Origin: Corynespora cassiicola
Taxonomy: Eukaryota; Ascomycota; Dothideomycetes; Pleosporales; Corynesporascaceae
Direction: 5' to 3'
DNA: 64,000 nt
NCBI GenBank assembly: GCA_022059125.1
Contig: JAEUWY010000005.1
Location: 6,200,001 to 6,264,000, forward strand
The stretch's first letter is position 1. The number at the start of each line of letters is the position of its first letter. Below are positions 9,784-20,898 of the stretch, one piece after another. The notes under the pieces were generated by a model, which worked only from the letters and a program-made list of their open reading frames with translations, had not been told where the DNA came from and did not search any database. Both the position numbers and the translations under genes were made by a program.

Positions 9784-11472
9784 ATGGGTGGCGGAAGTAG
9801 TCTCTGGGCTTCGCCAGAATGGAAAAATGATCCGCGAGAGATTTTCAACGGCCGCTTAGCGTTTATGGCGACCACACTCGCATTTGCTGGTTGCTCCTAT
9901 GGCTTTGACATGGGAAATATCGGCGGTGTCATGGTTCTGCCAACATTTAAGCGTGCTTTTGGCCTTGATACGATGAGTGAGGACGCTGCAGACCATAGGA
10001 CGGGTAACATTGCTTCGTTGAGTACGTCTACCCAGCCCGTCAGCTAAGATTGAAGCTGCAGTGACTAACAAAAACCAGTGGCCGCAGGTGGAGCAGCAGG
10101 AGCCCTTTTATCAGCACCCTTTGCAGACTTCTTGGGTCGTAAATGGTCCATGATGTTGTACGGTCTCGTCTACATCCTAGGCTGTGCTTTCCAAGAGGTT
10201 GCACATCTGGGCATCTTTTACGCCGGACGTTTCCTCGCTGGAATGGCGATTGGATCCATGTCTGCTGGCGCACCCCAGTTCCTTGCCGAAAACGCCCCCA
10301 AGTCGATCCGTGGCTCAATGACTTGCCTCTACAACCTTATGATTATCACGGCATTGTCGCTAGCCTTTTGGATCAACTATGGAGTCTCCAAGTGGAAGAA
10401 TGTCGATCCCAATGACAACACGCAATGGAAATTGTCGCTGGGAATCCAACTCATCCCTGGCGGACTCATGATCCTTTTCTTGCCCTGGGTCATCGAAACG
10501 CCTCGTGCGCTGATCGCTAGAGGGAAGAGGGAGCAGGGACTGAAAAATCTCATCAAGCTTCGAAAGCTCGACGAACACCACCCGTTTCTCCAGCAGGAAT
10601 ACAAGGAGGTCTGTGCTCAAGTCGACGCAGAACAGGAAGCTTCGGTCGGCCGAAATTACGGCATCGTCATTCGAGATGTCTTCCTGATTCCTTCCAACAG
10701 GCGCCGCTTCTTCCTGGCCTTTATGCTCTTCCTCTTCCATAAATTCACCGGAACCGACTCACTCAACTATTTCTCGCCCGAGATCTTCGAGATGATTGGA
10801 GTCAAAGGGGGAAGCCAAGCCCTCTTGACAACAGGAGTCTATGGTGTTGTAAAGCTTGCTACGACTCTAATTTACGTCTGCTTTATTGTGGATCGAGTGG
10901 GCCGACGCCTTCCCTTGCTCATCGGTGCAACGCTCCAAGCAACGGCTATGCTCTACATTGCACTATACGTGCGATTCGCGGACCCCGACCACAGTGGTGG
11001 AACGCCAGCTGGCGGCATCGTAGGCATAATTTGGGTCTACATTTATGCCTTTGGTTGGTCGTTTGGCCACAGTGTTGCCTGCTACGTCGTTGCAGCCGAG
11101 ATCTTCCCATCCCGTATTCGATCTTTTTGCATGAGTTGGTGCTTCTTTACCAACTGGATTGTCGACTTTGGAATTACCAAAGCGACTCCTCCAATGATGA
11201 CGCATCTGGGGTGGGGGACATTTCTACTATACGCCGTTTTGACATATATCGGTGTCGTCTTCATATATTTCTGCATGCCAGAGATGAAAGGACGTTCAAT
11301 CGAGTCTATGGACGACCTGTTCCAGCACTCTATTTGGACAATGTATCAGCGCGCATATCCTACTGAAGAGGAGAAGGTTCGTCAAGATGTTGGCGATATC
11401 TATCACGGTGACGGCAAGGTTATGGACAGCGATGAGAAAGGCAATGGTGATGTACGGGTCGAGCGACTATGA
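9784..11472 (+). CDS. MFS sugar/quinate-type transporter
   Basis: Proton-coupled sugar porter family permease, 543 aa. Exons 9784..10021 and 10079..11472; the 57-nt intron (GTACGT...CCAG) interrupts a codon after the first membrane segment. Family marks are GRKWSMMLYG after TM2, an ETPRAL motif in the place of PESPR at the end of TM6, and DRVGRRLPLLIG after TM8. A GRSIESMDDLF motif follows TM12, close to the standard C-terminal signature. It resembles fungal quinate, hexose and lactose permeases. The substrate is unknown. The promoter is shared with the BNR protein. Confidence 0.9.
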
Positions 11473-11875
11473 TGATTTTGAGCTGCAGAATGATCTGGTA
11501 AAGCTGAATATAGGGAAAGAATTAGATGTTGCGTTGAAAAGATTTATGACCGTCAATTGATAGCTTTGTTCATCACCCTGTGTTCACGTGCACTCTACCT
11601 CCTGCGAAGACGGGTCTTTCAATTTCTCATGGATTATAAGGGCTCGGGTCTAGCAACTATTCGATCTGTTTTGATTTTGGGGTTTTGTCACAATACCTTG
11701 GTAATTTATGGAGTTGCTGTCGTTGTTCTGATGGATCACGTTGGGAGACTGCAATGTGCTAGTTCCACGTGGGCCGCACGTGTCGGACAATCTATTTTGG
11801 GCGATTTAATTGAGATGGGGAACGACAGATACTCGGAAGGAACCGATGGAGGATCATATGGTTGTCCTGCAGCCC
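11473..11875. other. Intergenic, upstream of inverted-repeat element copy 1
   Basis: Non-coding flank between the permease and the aldo-keto reductase. A TCGGAA hexamer lies at 11833..11838, shortly before the repeat element. Confidence 0.45.
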
Positions 11876-12022
11876 TACACCGTCCTCCCCGGCTCAGATG
11901 TCTAGCGCCACACGATTGTTCAATCGGGATAGTGGGCTGTGGAGCCTACACAGGATTAAGTATCTAGGTATTAGTTACTATAAAAACACGCTAGACATCC
12001 GATTCGGGAGATGACCGTGTGT
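11876..12022 (+). mobile_element. MITE-like inverted-repeat element, copy 1
   Basis: About 147 bp. The left end reads TA then CACCGTCCTCCCCGGCTCAG, continuing ATGTCTAGCGC. The right end, read in reverse complement, is ACACGGTCATCTCCCGAATC followed by GGATGTCTAGCG. Both ends match those of the elements at 19262 and 23798. The interior is short, AT-richer and non-coding, with CTATAAAA at about 11978..11985. The right boundary is 138 bp upstream of the aldo-keto reductase ATG. Terminal inverted repeats, small size and lack of coding point to a non-autonomous DNA transposon. A TA target duplication is suggested only on the left. Confidence 0.6.
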
Positions 12023-12160
12023 GAATTTGGGCATTTCAAGGTGTTCGGTGTTCTCACCGACCATGGGAACCACTCCTACAGTCATGTGTTTCGATTGATA
12101 TATAAAACATGCACACAGAGACTGATGTCTAATAAAACCCATCCTCTCCTCTATAACATA

Positions 12161-13243
12161 ATGTCATCCAACCCAAAGACATTTGAACTCAATACCGGCG
12201 CCAAAATTCCCGCAGTGGTAAGCACACTCAACATGTCGTTCATTACAGCATTGACACATCAAAGGGATTTGGAACATGGCAGGCTGCACCAGGAGGTAAT
12301 GCAATATCTCAACCATCCCGAGGGTTCAGCGTGCTTATCAACTCGTAGAAGCGGGCAAGGCGGTTAAAACAGCTATTAAGGCGGGATACCGCCATCTCGA
12401 CTGTGCACCTTTATGTGAGTAGGCTGGATGATCAAATCACGAATCCTTCTGGCTGACCACAATACAGACTGGAATGAGCAAGAGATTGGCCAAGCATTCA
12501 CAGAAGTTTTGAAAGAGACAGGAATCAAGCGATCAGAAATCTTCGTCACCACCAAACTATGGTCCTCACAGCACTCGCAGGTCGAGGCGGCGCTCAAGAA
12601 GTCACTCGCAGATCTGCAGCTGGAGTATGTTGACCTGTACTTGATGCATTGGCCAGTTTCGCTTCCGCCAAACGATCCAAGTGCGCCAAACTTCGGCAAG
12701 GAGGATCGGACAGTACACGCTCCCGAATGGGACTTTACGAATACATGGGCGGAGATGGAGAAGCTGCTAAGCACGGGACTTGTCAAGGCTATTGGTGTCG
12801 CCAATTTTTCCACGGTCAACCTTGAGAAGCTGTTAAAGACTGCAAAGGTCGTGCCTGCAGTAAACCAGACCGAGATCCATCCGCTGCTGCCTCAAGACAA
12901 GCTCAACCAGTATTGTAAGGCGCACGGCATCCACCAAACGGCGTTCGGTCCGCTCGGTGGCAAGGGGTCTACCCTTCATACGCACCCAGCTGTGTTGCGG
13001 ATTGCAGAGCAGAAGAAGGGTACATCTGCCCAGGTGTTGTTGTCATGGGGCGTCTCCCGCGGATGGAGTGTGATACCCAAAAGCGTGACGGAGGAGCGCA
13101 TCAAGGCAAACCTGCAGATATTTGAGCTGGGTGAAGGTGACATGGCGAAACTCAATGAACTGGCAAAGACGGAGGGAAGACGATTTAACCGGCCGAACTG
13201 GGGCACGGTGATATTCCACGATGACGATGAGAGCGTGGCGTGA
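12161..13243 (+). CDS. Aldo-keto reductase (glycerol/aldehyde/uronate reductase type)
   Basis: NADPH-dependent reductase of aldehydes or sugar acids. Four exons (12161..12217, 12265..12295, 12349..12414, 12468..13243) give 309 aa. The splices restore the family sequence: IPAVGFGTWQAAPGE, then AGYRHLDCAPLYWNEQEIG. The catalytic tetrad is visible: Asp and Tyr in LDCAPLY, Lys in TTKLW, His in LYLMHWP. The nucleotide-binding IPKSV motif is near the C-terminus. The first 150 coding bases carry three introns, including a 31-nt exon. It lies in the acid-sugar cluster, and an inverted-repeat element ends 138 bp upstream. In known fungal uronate pathways such enzymes reduce D-galacturonate or L-glyceraldehyde; that role here is inference. 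Confidence 0.9.
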
Positions 13244-13921
13244 AGGGGGCTGGTCCGGGCGAAGCAAGGGGTGGGTGCGTTATCACGCGACGTAAACATA
13301 GAGTCAATTGAATAACCATATCGGAACAAACAAACCGCCAAATCTTGATCGGTGCCAAAGCTGTGGAGACCACCTCCTTGTAGTCGCTCTGTATGCATGG
13401 CCATTCTTTGGAATTGACCCAGTTCTCGATGATCCCGTGATTTGCAAACTCCGCCTGGTGCTCCTTCCGAGGTCGCTTCGGCGAATGCAATCTCCCGAGA
13501 AAAGCTTGAGCGAACCTTGGACCACTTTGATCCAACAGCGATCACAACATATCAACTAATCCCCCTATGCGATGGAACCTGCATGGACTGCCAGCGCGAT
13601 ACCACCTAGAAGCCTGCTCTCTTGCCTCCTGTCCCAAAGGCCAGGCCGGCACCTTCGATACGAGGCCTCCCCAGCTTCAATCCCCGACTCAACGCGTCGG
13701 CTGAGATGGGCCAATGAAGACGGCCGCATTTGCCGTCCGCACGCGCTACTCCACACCCCGACCGGGCTCTCACCAACCATTCCCCGCTTTTGACCAAACG
13801 GTGGATCCCTGGGTTATCGGACCGAAGGCTGACAGTCATTCGAATCGTGGAAATGCCCGCAAAATTGCACTCCCCAGCTGCCCTGCAGCTGCAAAACACC
13901 ATCACTCTCGAAGCCGCCACA
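13244..13921. promoter_or_regulatory. Intergenic, promoter of the Zn2Cys6 regulator
   Basis: 678 bp. It contains TCGGAA at 13321..13326 and TTCCGA at 13465..13470, the hexamer seen in other cluster promoters, compatible with autoregulation. The many short frames are shadows or unsupported. Confidence 0.4.
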
Positions 13922-16299
13922 ATGCCCCCGAAGAGGACCTGGTCGCAGTCCAACGAGAATCCCAATGGGCCAGCCAATTCCATCTCGCCAACCGCGCGAC
14001 CGCGACTCTCGGAGAACGCCGCCGACATGCCCGCTCCGTCCATCTCTAGAAAGGTAAAGGCATGCGCGGCGTGTCGGAAGCAAAAGGTTCGCAACTCGCA
14101 AAGAAGTCCGGACGCTGATGACTAACCATCACCAAAGATCAAATGCATCATGTCCGACGACGGACCACCATGCAAGCGATGCACTGAGCGGAACTTGTCG
14201 TGCGTGCTAAACAAGAGCCTGCAGACACTGATTGAAGAGCGCTCACAGTATGTGTATTCTGCTTTCTCAATTCCGCTCTATCGCTTGCCCGTGCTGCTGT
14301 GCCCATGTAGAGAAAACCACTCGCTTTGCCTGGGCATGTCACGGCCTCGCTATTCCCCCCGACACATCAGCCGATCCCCATGGAGGCTTCCCCGTGGGAT
14401 CATTGATTCATCTCAGCGGTTTTTGAGGGATACATGCCAGCCCGAACCCTCATCTGGAACGACACATGACGTCCAGTTACTTCCAGCTACTAAGGAGGCG
14501 ATTGTTACAAGATCAGCAACTAACCGATGCCAGATGGAAGCAAACAGTTAGTGGCGATCTCGAGCAAATCCACTCGGCATTGCAGGAGGTTCTGGGAAGG
14601 TTGTCCCTCCCTCCACTGCCAGTGCTCCAAACAACTGCTTCCGATAGCTACATTCCCTCCCCTCATGACGACATCGACCGGGAGGACCCTGGGCCTAGCT
14701 GCGATAATTCACCCCGAATCTCTCCCAGAGACGATGCTCTTCCACATGTACCCATCGAATCATTGTATCAAATCACCAGGCTGAGAGCGCTTCGCTCTGA
14801 CATAGAGGGCGACGAGCCACAGCCTCCTCCAACTCGTTCCTCAAACCACCCGGTAAACGATTTCATTTCGAACGGAACCATCAGTCTTGAAGATGCCGAG
14901 CGACTCGTGAATCTCTACCTCAATCGCATCGATCACTTCATGTACATGATAGGTGGCGCGAAATATCGAGACTTGGAGGGCTTACGTCGCGGTTCTCAAA
15001 TTCTCACTGCTTGCATATGTACAGTGGCTGCGTTGCACGACCCCATGAGTAACCATCTCTATGGAGTGTGCAGTCGGGAATTTCGCAGGCTTATGGCTGC
15101 ATCAATGTTTGATCGCCGCATAGATCGAGATCACATGCGCGCGATGTGTATTGCGGCATATTGGCTACATGACATCTCGTGGACAATGTCAGGCTATGCG
15201 ATAAGGAGAGCAACGGAGGTGAACCTCAGCAACAACTACCACCGCGTCCTAGTAGAAAACAACGAGGAGGCCATGGACTGTATGCGCATCTGGTATGTGC
15301 TGTACATTTGCGATCACCACCTATCAATTCTTTATGGGAGGCCGTCGATAGTCCGAGAAGATGCTTCGATATCAGGCTGGGAAGAATTGATGAAGTCCTC
15401 CGTCTTCACTGAATCCGACAAGCGTCTGGTCAGCCAGATGGCGCTGCTCATAATAATGAGCAACGTACGGGAACTTTTTGGGCCAGACACTGGCGAGCCA
15501 GTCCCGCGGGCTTTTGCGCCGCAATTGACCAACTTTAGCAGGCAAATCGATCAATGGATGGGCTACTGGACTACAGAGCTCTTGAGTAGGCACATGTATC
15601 CCTTGGCTGTTATTTTCCATAAGCTAATTTGGCACAGAACTCCATCAATTCATCGGCGAGTTTCCGACAAAGGGAGTCATCCTCCATCACCACCTTGCCA
15701 AATTACATTTGCATTCTCACGTATTCCGGGGATTAAAAGGTGCCCCAGTACCGACTTATTTTCAAGAAAGCGCTGTTGCTGCCGTGACCGCTGCCACGTC
15801 CATTGTCGAGATGTTATTGACGGACTTCGATGTCCGCGAAGGTTTAGTCGGAATTCCGCACTATATCCATTCAATGATTGCGTTCGCTTGCGTTTTTCTG
15901 CTCAAAGTAGCCGCCCAGCACAGCGGACAGTACATTGAAGACGCCGTGGTATTCGACATGACTACCAAAGTCGTCCAGCAGTTCAGATCTACAGCTGTGG
16001 GAAAATGGCACCTTGTTCATTTGATGGCTGATGGCCTGGAGAAAATGGCGGCATCCAAGATCAAAAGTCCATCTGCATTCCCAAACCCGACCCTTCCCAA
16101 CGGAGTTGGTCAGGCCGGCCTCCATTATGTGCATGAACCAAGCACCACGATGCCGCCAATGTCGAACGGAAACGGGATTTACGGGCCAAATGTCATGAGT
16201 ACTAATGGCTTCGAGGATGAGCTTCACCTTGGCACAACTCCATTCCTCCACTTTGATTCGGGGAACATCGATTTCAATTTCAGTGGCTTTGGATTTTGA
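13922..16299 (+). CDS. Zn2Cys6 fungal-specific transcription factor
   Basis: Probable pathway-specific regulator, 662 aa. Exons 13922..14086, 14138..14247, 14534..15585 and 15638..16299. The ATG at 13922 sits in GCCACAATG. The binuclear zinc cluster spans residues 48-77 with spacing C-x2-C-x6-C-x8-C-x2-C-x6-C and is split by the first intron, as in many homologues. A linker helix (LIEERSQWKQTVSGDLEQIHS) follows. The middle region contains the fungal_trans-type helical domain (about 160-420), and the C-terminus is Asn/Gly/Phe rich, suggesting activation. The first donor is GTTCGC, a weak site, and intron 2 is unusually long (286 nt) with a CTAAC branch point. The stop lies 22 bp from the end of the convergent denD-like gene. 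It is the only DNA-binding regulator in the cluster. Confidence 0.88.
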
Positions 16300-16321
16300 C
16301 ACAGCTGATACAATCGCTTTT

Positions 16322-17281
16322 CTACTTTAGGCTTTTGGCAAAGCTCTCGACCTCCTCCGTTAGGCTAATATCATCCGCCATGCCCAGACCTTTGGCGACC
16401 GAGATGTCGAATCTCGCTGGCCAACTCGCGACAATGGCTTCAACCTTGGGGTCGTGCTTCTCTTCTACAAGATCCAACGCCTGCTTTCCACCTACCGCCT
16501 TCAGTGCATCAAGAATCTGGCCGACGGTGACTGTTTGCCCCGGCAGATTGACCACGCGGCCGCGATTCTTTCCAAACTTCTCCTTTGGAACATCTTTGAT
16601 GGCGACGAGATTCCGAACCACAGTCTTTGGAGAACAGACCCACATGGCTAGGTCTTTGCTCACTGGCAACGAGCTCTTTTCACCCTTTAACGGCTCTCTC
16701 ACGATGCCAGATGCAAAGCTGGATGCTGCAGCTGATGGAGCTCCCGGACGCACAATGACGGTCGGCAGTCGTACCACACGCCCGTCGATGAGCCCTCTTC
16801 TCGAGTAATCATTGACTAGAGTCTCGACGATGAGCTTCTCGGCACCGTATGACGACTGCGGAATTGGAATTGTCTTCTCGGAAATGATCTCATTTGGCTC
16901 AGGAGGCCCATAGATGGCGAGAGACGAGGGAAAGACGACGACGACACCGGGCTGGTTCTTTCTAAGGTAGTCCAATACAAGGCGATGTGAGTCGATGTTG
17001 ACAGCAAGCCCGAGATCAAGATTCGCTTCTGCGCCGCCTGACATGATGCCGTGGAGGAGGTAGCAAGCCTGCCATTGCTTGCTTCCCAGCAGCGAATCTA
17101 CAGCGGCGGAACTTGTCAGGTCGGCTTTTATTGAGGTCCCGCGGCTCTGGTCTGGGTTTGGCGGTTCGAAGACGTCAGCGAGGACAATGTGTGCTTGGGG
17201 TTCAGCGCTGAGGAGGGCAGCAGCGAGTTCCTGTCCAATGAAGCCACCCGCGCCCGTGATGAGGATGTTTTTGGAGCTCAT
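16322..17281 (-). CDS. denD: D-erythronate dehydrogenase homologue (SDR-extended epimerase fold)
   Basis: Likely NAD-dependent oxidation of a C4 acid sugar such as D-erythronate. Single exon, 319 aa, ATG at 17281. It has the Rossmann motif ITGAGGFIG at the N-terminus, the active-site serine region FPSSLAIYG and the YGAEK (YxxxK) pair. It also carries segments diagnostic of bacterial DenD: HGIMSGGAEANLDLG, VNDYSRRGLIDG, RPGAPSAAASSFASGIVREP and ASWPARFD. These are stronger links than general epimerase similarity. It is convergent with the regulator gene and divergent from an aldo-keto reductase. A DUF1537 kinase 2 kb away supports an acid-tetronate pathway. Exact substrate stereochemistry cannot be read. 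Confidence 0.88.
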   Translation of the reverse strand: MSSKNILITGAGGFIGQELAAALLSAEPQAHIVLADVFEPPNPDQSRGTSIKADLTSSAAVDSLLGSKQWQACYLLHGIMSGGAEANLDLGLAVNIDSHRLVLDYLRKNQPGVVVVFPSSLAIYGPPEPNEIISEKTIPIPQSSYGAEKLIVETLVNDYSRRGLIDGRVVRLPTVIVRPGAPSAAASSFASGIVREPLKGEKSSLPVSKDLAMWVCSPKTVVRNLVAIKDVPKEKFGKNRGRVVNLPGQTVTVGQILDALKAVGGKQALDLVEEKHDPKVEAIVASWPARFDISVAKGLGMADDISLTEEVESFAKSLK

Positions 17282-17754
17282 CCTGTCGTTGTGTATATAG
17301 TTTTGGAGGGGTAATTTTGGAAGGGAATGTCGGTGATGTAATGGTATATAATGTAATGTACAGCAGCAATTCGAATCAGCCCATGCAGCTGCAGACAACG
17401 CCTACCTATATCGAGATTCAAATGCTTCTCCACCCCTTCTGTGCCGTTTCCTTTTCTTTGGATGGCGTTCGCCCCGCAGTCGGAAGGCGACACCTGGTTC
17501 GGGACCCTGCGGCGAGAAAACCGTTGCGCGCTAACTGCCCCGCGGGCACGGAGCGCCCCGGCCTTGGTTCCGATGAGACGCCATCGTTCCGAAGACCTCT
17601 GGTGACATAGGGCAAGTTCGCAACCAGCAACCTGGCGTTGAATGTGTTTGGAGCTCATTCTGAAGTCTTCAATGGTTTGAACTTGACGTTTGCTTTCCGT
17701 CTACTAGATACCCGTCACATTTCTCTTGCGACCGACTTGTTCGCACATCACATC
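17282..17754. promoter_or_regulatory. Divergent promoter with clustered TCGGAA sites
   Basis: 473 bp shared by the denD-like gene and the second aldo-keto reductase. The hexamer occurs three times within 113 bp: TCGGAA at 17480..17485, TTCCGA at 17568..17573 and at 17587..17592. Chance expectation for this 6-mer on both strands is about 0.2 in this length. Confidence 0.45.
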
Positions 17755-18871
17755 ATGCCATCAAACGAAGTCACGGCACAGGAAAATGCAAAACCTCTCC
17801 CCAAAATGCAATACGCCCGCCTCGGCACATCCGGCCTCAAAGTCTCCCGCATCATCCTCGGCGGCATGGCCTTTGGCTCGCCAACCTGGGAAGGCTCTCC
17901 CTGGACGCTCGACGAACCCTCGAGCATGGCGGTCCTCAAGCGGGCCTGGGACCTCGGAATAAACACATGGGACACGGCCAACACGTACTCGAACGGCGCC
18001 AGCGAGCGCATCCTCGGCAGGTTCCTGCGCGAGAACAAGATCGCGCGGTCCAGGGTCGTCATCCTGACCAAGCTGTACTACCCGGTCATGGACGACGACA
18101 GCAGGCCGCAGCCCCCGGACGCGTACTCGCAGCCGCTGGTCAACCAGATGGGGCTTTCGCGGAAGCACATCTTCGACGCGGTGGAGGCGTCGTTGGAGCG
18201 GTTGGGGACGGATTATATCGATGTGTTGCAGCTGCACCGGCTAGACCGCGATACGCCGCCCGAGGAGATTATGCGGGCGCTGCACGATCTCGTGGCCATG
18301 GGGAAGGTGCGGTACTTGGGCGCGTCGTCGATGTACTGCTGGGAGTTTGCGCGGCTGCAGTATACGGCCAAGATGAATGGGTGGACGGGGTTCACGTCCA
18401 TGCAGCCGTTTCATAACTTGTTGTACAGGGAGGAGGAGCGCGAGATGATTCCTTTTTGCGAGAGTCAGGGGGTTGGGGTCATTCCGTGGAGTCCGTTGGC
18501 GAGGGGGTTGCTGGGGAAGCCAGTCGGGGAGACGAGCAAGAGGAGCGAGGCGGATGTCAAGACGGGGAAGTGGTTTGGAGACGCGAATCCGGAAATCATT
18601 AGAAGGGTAGAGGTATGTCATCTGAGAGCTTCTTCAAACTTCAAGGGGGTGTTAAGCTAACATTAAACAGGAATTGAGTAAAAAGAAGGGTTGTAGCATG
18701 GCTTCGGTGGCTACGGCTTGGGTGCTGAAAAAGGGATGCAATCCCATCGTCGGCCTTACAAGTGTACAGCGCGTGGAGCAAATCATGGAAGCTTTTACAG
18801 TAGAGTTGAGCGATGATGAGTGCAGATACCTGGAAGAAGAGTATAGACCGAGAGCAGTACAGGCGATGTGA
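17755..18871 (+). CDS. Aldo-keto reductase, aryl-alcohol dehydrogenase-like (AKR9 type)
   Basis: NADP-dependent aldo-keto reductase of 352 aa. Exons 17755..18612 and 18671..18871; the 58-nt intron (GTATGT...GCTAAC...ACAG) joins IIRRVE to ELSKKKG. The start is ATG at 17755; the frame above it lacks ATG. Catalytic residues are in WDTANTYS (Asp, Tyr), ILTKLYY (Lys) and VLQLHRLD (His). Sequence and length resemble yeast AAD and fungal versiconal hemiacetal reductase-like enzymes. The central part has very GC-rich third positions compared with its 3' end. It shares a promoter region with the denD-like gene, so a role in the same pathway is likely, but the substrate is unknown. Confidence 0.9.
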
Positions 18872-19261
18872 TGACTAAGCATTTTAGCGAGTTTTGCGAC
18901 GGCGAGGTCTACTGTTGCTTTCCATCTCATCTTCGTTCATGGTCTCGAATTGACCGCCAAAACAAATTATGCAGGTCGTTTTTCTTGTAGTATAGAAGAT
19001 GTAGTCCCCACCAGATTGGCAAACAACGCCAAGGGGAGCTCAAAGTCCAAATGGAATCACGCCGGGTGCCGCATTGTGCTCCGGTCGTAGGCCGATTTTA
19101 CTCTTCGCCGCGTCGCCGAAGACGAGCTGCCATACCTCGGCCTCGCGTCTCCCCAAGTCCAAGGCGGACATTATCGGGGGATCCTTGTGACCCCTCATCG
19201 TAGGCGCTTCGGCCAGAAGCCCGCGCACCCCACCAGCTTCCGACGAAGCTTGCTTCCGAAC
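18872..19261. other. Intergenic, upstream of inverted-repeat element copy 2
   Basis: Non-coding. Two TTCCGA hexamers (19238..19243 and 19254..19259) lie just before the element, with a third inside its left arm at 19269..19274. Confidence 0.45.
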
Positions 19262-19395
19262 GGCAGCGTTCCGACAGATGTCTAGCGCTTTTTTCTCTTA
19301 CAACAGCCACTTGAAGCTCTGTCAGTTCCACAATCAAGTCTTTCGATTCGAAAAGGTCGTATTGTGCCAGACATCTGAGCTAGGGGGGTTCTGTA
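19262..19395 (+). mobile_element. MITE-like inverted-repeat element, copy 2
   Basis: About 134 bp. The left arm contains CAGATGTCTAGCGCTTTT. The right arm in reverse complement is TACAGAACCCCCCTAGCTCA followed by GATGTCTGGC. The interior aligns with copy 3 over about 110 bp, sharing AACAGC, ACTT, GCTCTGTC and CCACAA in the same order. The outer part of the left arm has decayed. The right end is only 60 bp upstream of the DUF1537 kinase ATG, so the element must form part of that promoter or leader. A CTACCA triplet repeat (19406..19430) follows it. Confidence 0.62.
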
Positions 19396-19455
19396 CATAG
19401 CCCAGCTAACCACTACCACTACCACTACCACATTTCCATTGTACAAACCTCCAAA

Positions 19456-20898
19456 ATGGCATCGCCAAAGCCCCTCCCTCTCCAGTCGACGCTCTCCTCA
19501 TTAGCTCCGCTATCATCTACCTCGGATAAGCTCCGCGCGCAGACCCGCACCGAGATCCAAACCAACCCCAACATCCCCATCCTCGTTGCCCTCGACGACG
19601 ACCCCACCGGCACCCAAACCTGCCACGACATCCCCGTCCTCACGACCTGGACCGTCGACGTGCTCGCCGCAGAGTTTACAAACACAAAGCCGGGCTCCGG
19701 CTTCTTCATCCTCACAAACTCGCGCGCCCTGCACCCGCCCGAGGCCAGAGCCCTGACGCTCGAGATATGCACCAACCTGCAGGAGGCGGCCAAGACTGCG
19801 GGGAAGAGCTTTGAAGTCGTGCTGAGGGGCGATAGCACGCTTCGTGGGCATTTCCCGCTGGAGCCCGAGGCGGTTGAGGAGGCGCTCGGAAAGGCCGATG
19901 CCTGGATTCTGGCGCCGTTTTTTCTTCAGGGCGGTCGGTATACGATTGATAATGTGCACTATGTGGCCGAGGGCGACACTTTAGTTCCAGCGGGCGAAAC
20001 TCCGTTTGCAAAAGATGCGACTTTTGGGTACAAGAGCAGTGACTTGAGAGATTGGGTCGTTGAAAAGTCCGAAGGCGCCATTGCGCGCGAGAGGGTAAAA
20101 GGTCTGAGCCTCGAAGACACGCGGAAGGGTGGAGCAGACAAGGTCGCTGAGATATTGCTTGCAGCCGAAAAGGGTACTGTGTTCATTGCAAACTCGGCCG
20201 CCGAAGAGGACATGGACGTGGTTATTCTTGGGATACTCAAAGCCAGTGCAAAGGGCAAGAAATTCCTCTTCCGCTCGGGCGCCGCCTTTGTGTCTGCACG
20301 GCTGGGCATATCGCCCATTCCACCCATTTCCGCCGAGCAATTGAGCTTGGACAAATCGAGAGGAGGCCTCATCATCGCGGGATCCTATGTCCCCAAAACG
20401 ACTGCTCAGCTCAAGGCGCTCAGGGAAATGGCAGGCGACAAGCTCACTACCGTGGAATTGGACGTGGAAAAGCTGTTGGAATCCCCCGAGTCGGCAGAAA
20501 AGGAACTCGGCAACGCCTTGTCTACCGCGGAATCCGAGCTCCAACGTCCACAGGATGTCCTCATCATGACCTCGCGCAAGCTCATCACCGGCGCTGACGC
20601 ACGCTCCTCGCTGGAAATCGGGAGCGTGGTCGCGGCTGCGTTGGTTTCTTTCCTGACGAGGCTGCAGGTAAAGCCCAGGTATGTCATTGCAAAGGGTGGC
20701 ATTACGAGTAGTGATATGGCAACCAAGGGGCTCAGGATGAAGAAGGCCATGATTGTGGGGCAAGCTGCGGCTGGTGTTCCTCTGTGGAGATGTGACGAGG
20801 AGGGTGCCAGATGGAGGGGATTGCCGTACGTAGTATTCCCTGGCAACGTTGGCGGAGATAGGACACTTGGAGAAGTAGTCGAAAGGTGGAGGGTTTGA
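19456..20898 (+). CDS. DUF1537 four-carbon acid-sugar kinase (OtnK type)
   Basis: ATP-dependent kinase acting on 3-oxo-tetronates or related acid sugars in characterised bacterial pathways. Single exon, 480 aa. The N-terminal substrate domain starts with VALDDDPTGTQTC and includes VLRGDSTLRGHFPLE. The C-terminal nucleotide-binding domain contains GSYVPKTTAQ, then AKGGITSSDMATKGL and the terminal PYVVFPGNVGGD. Both domains are complete; the length slightly exceeds bacterial proteins (roughly 420-430 aa). Its family partner DenD is encoded at 16322. The canonical next enzymes, OtnC decarboxylase and OtnI isomerase, are not in this window; a DHDPS-type aldolase is next instead. An inverted-repeat element ends 60 bp upstream. 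Confidence 0.92.
   Translation: MASPKPLPLQSTLSSLAPLSSTSDKLRAQTRTEIQTNPNIPILVALDDDPTGTQTCHDIPVLTTWTVDVLAAEFTNTKPGSGFFILTNSRALHPPEARALTLEICTNLQEAAKTAGKSFEVVLRGDSTLRGHFPLEPEAVEEALGKADAWILAPFFLQGGRYTIDNVHYVAEGDTLVPAGETPFAKDATFGYKSSDLRDWVVEKSEGAIARERVKGLSLEDTRKGGADKVAEILLAAEKGTVFIANSAAEEDMDVVILGILKASAKGKKFLFRSGAAFVSARLGISPIPPISAEQLSLDKSRGGLIIAGSYVPKTTAQLKALREMAGDKLTTVELDVEKLLESPESAEKELGNALSTAESELQRPQDVLIMTSRKLITGADARSSLEIGSVVAAALVSFLTRLQVKPRYVIAKGGITSSDMATKGLRMKKAMIVGQAAAGVPLWRCDEEGARWRGLPYVVFPGNVGGDRTLGEVVERWRV

Noticed and set aside
17761..18416. Long frames antisense and in other frames within the second aldo-keto reductase
   Set aside because: They reflect very GC-rich third codon positions of the true gene; no domain or splice support.
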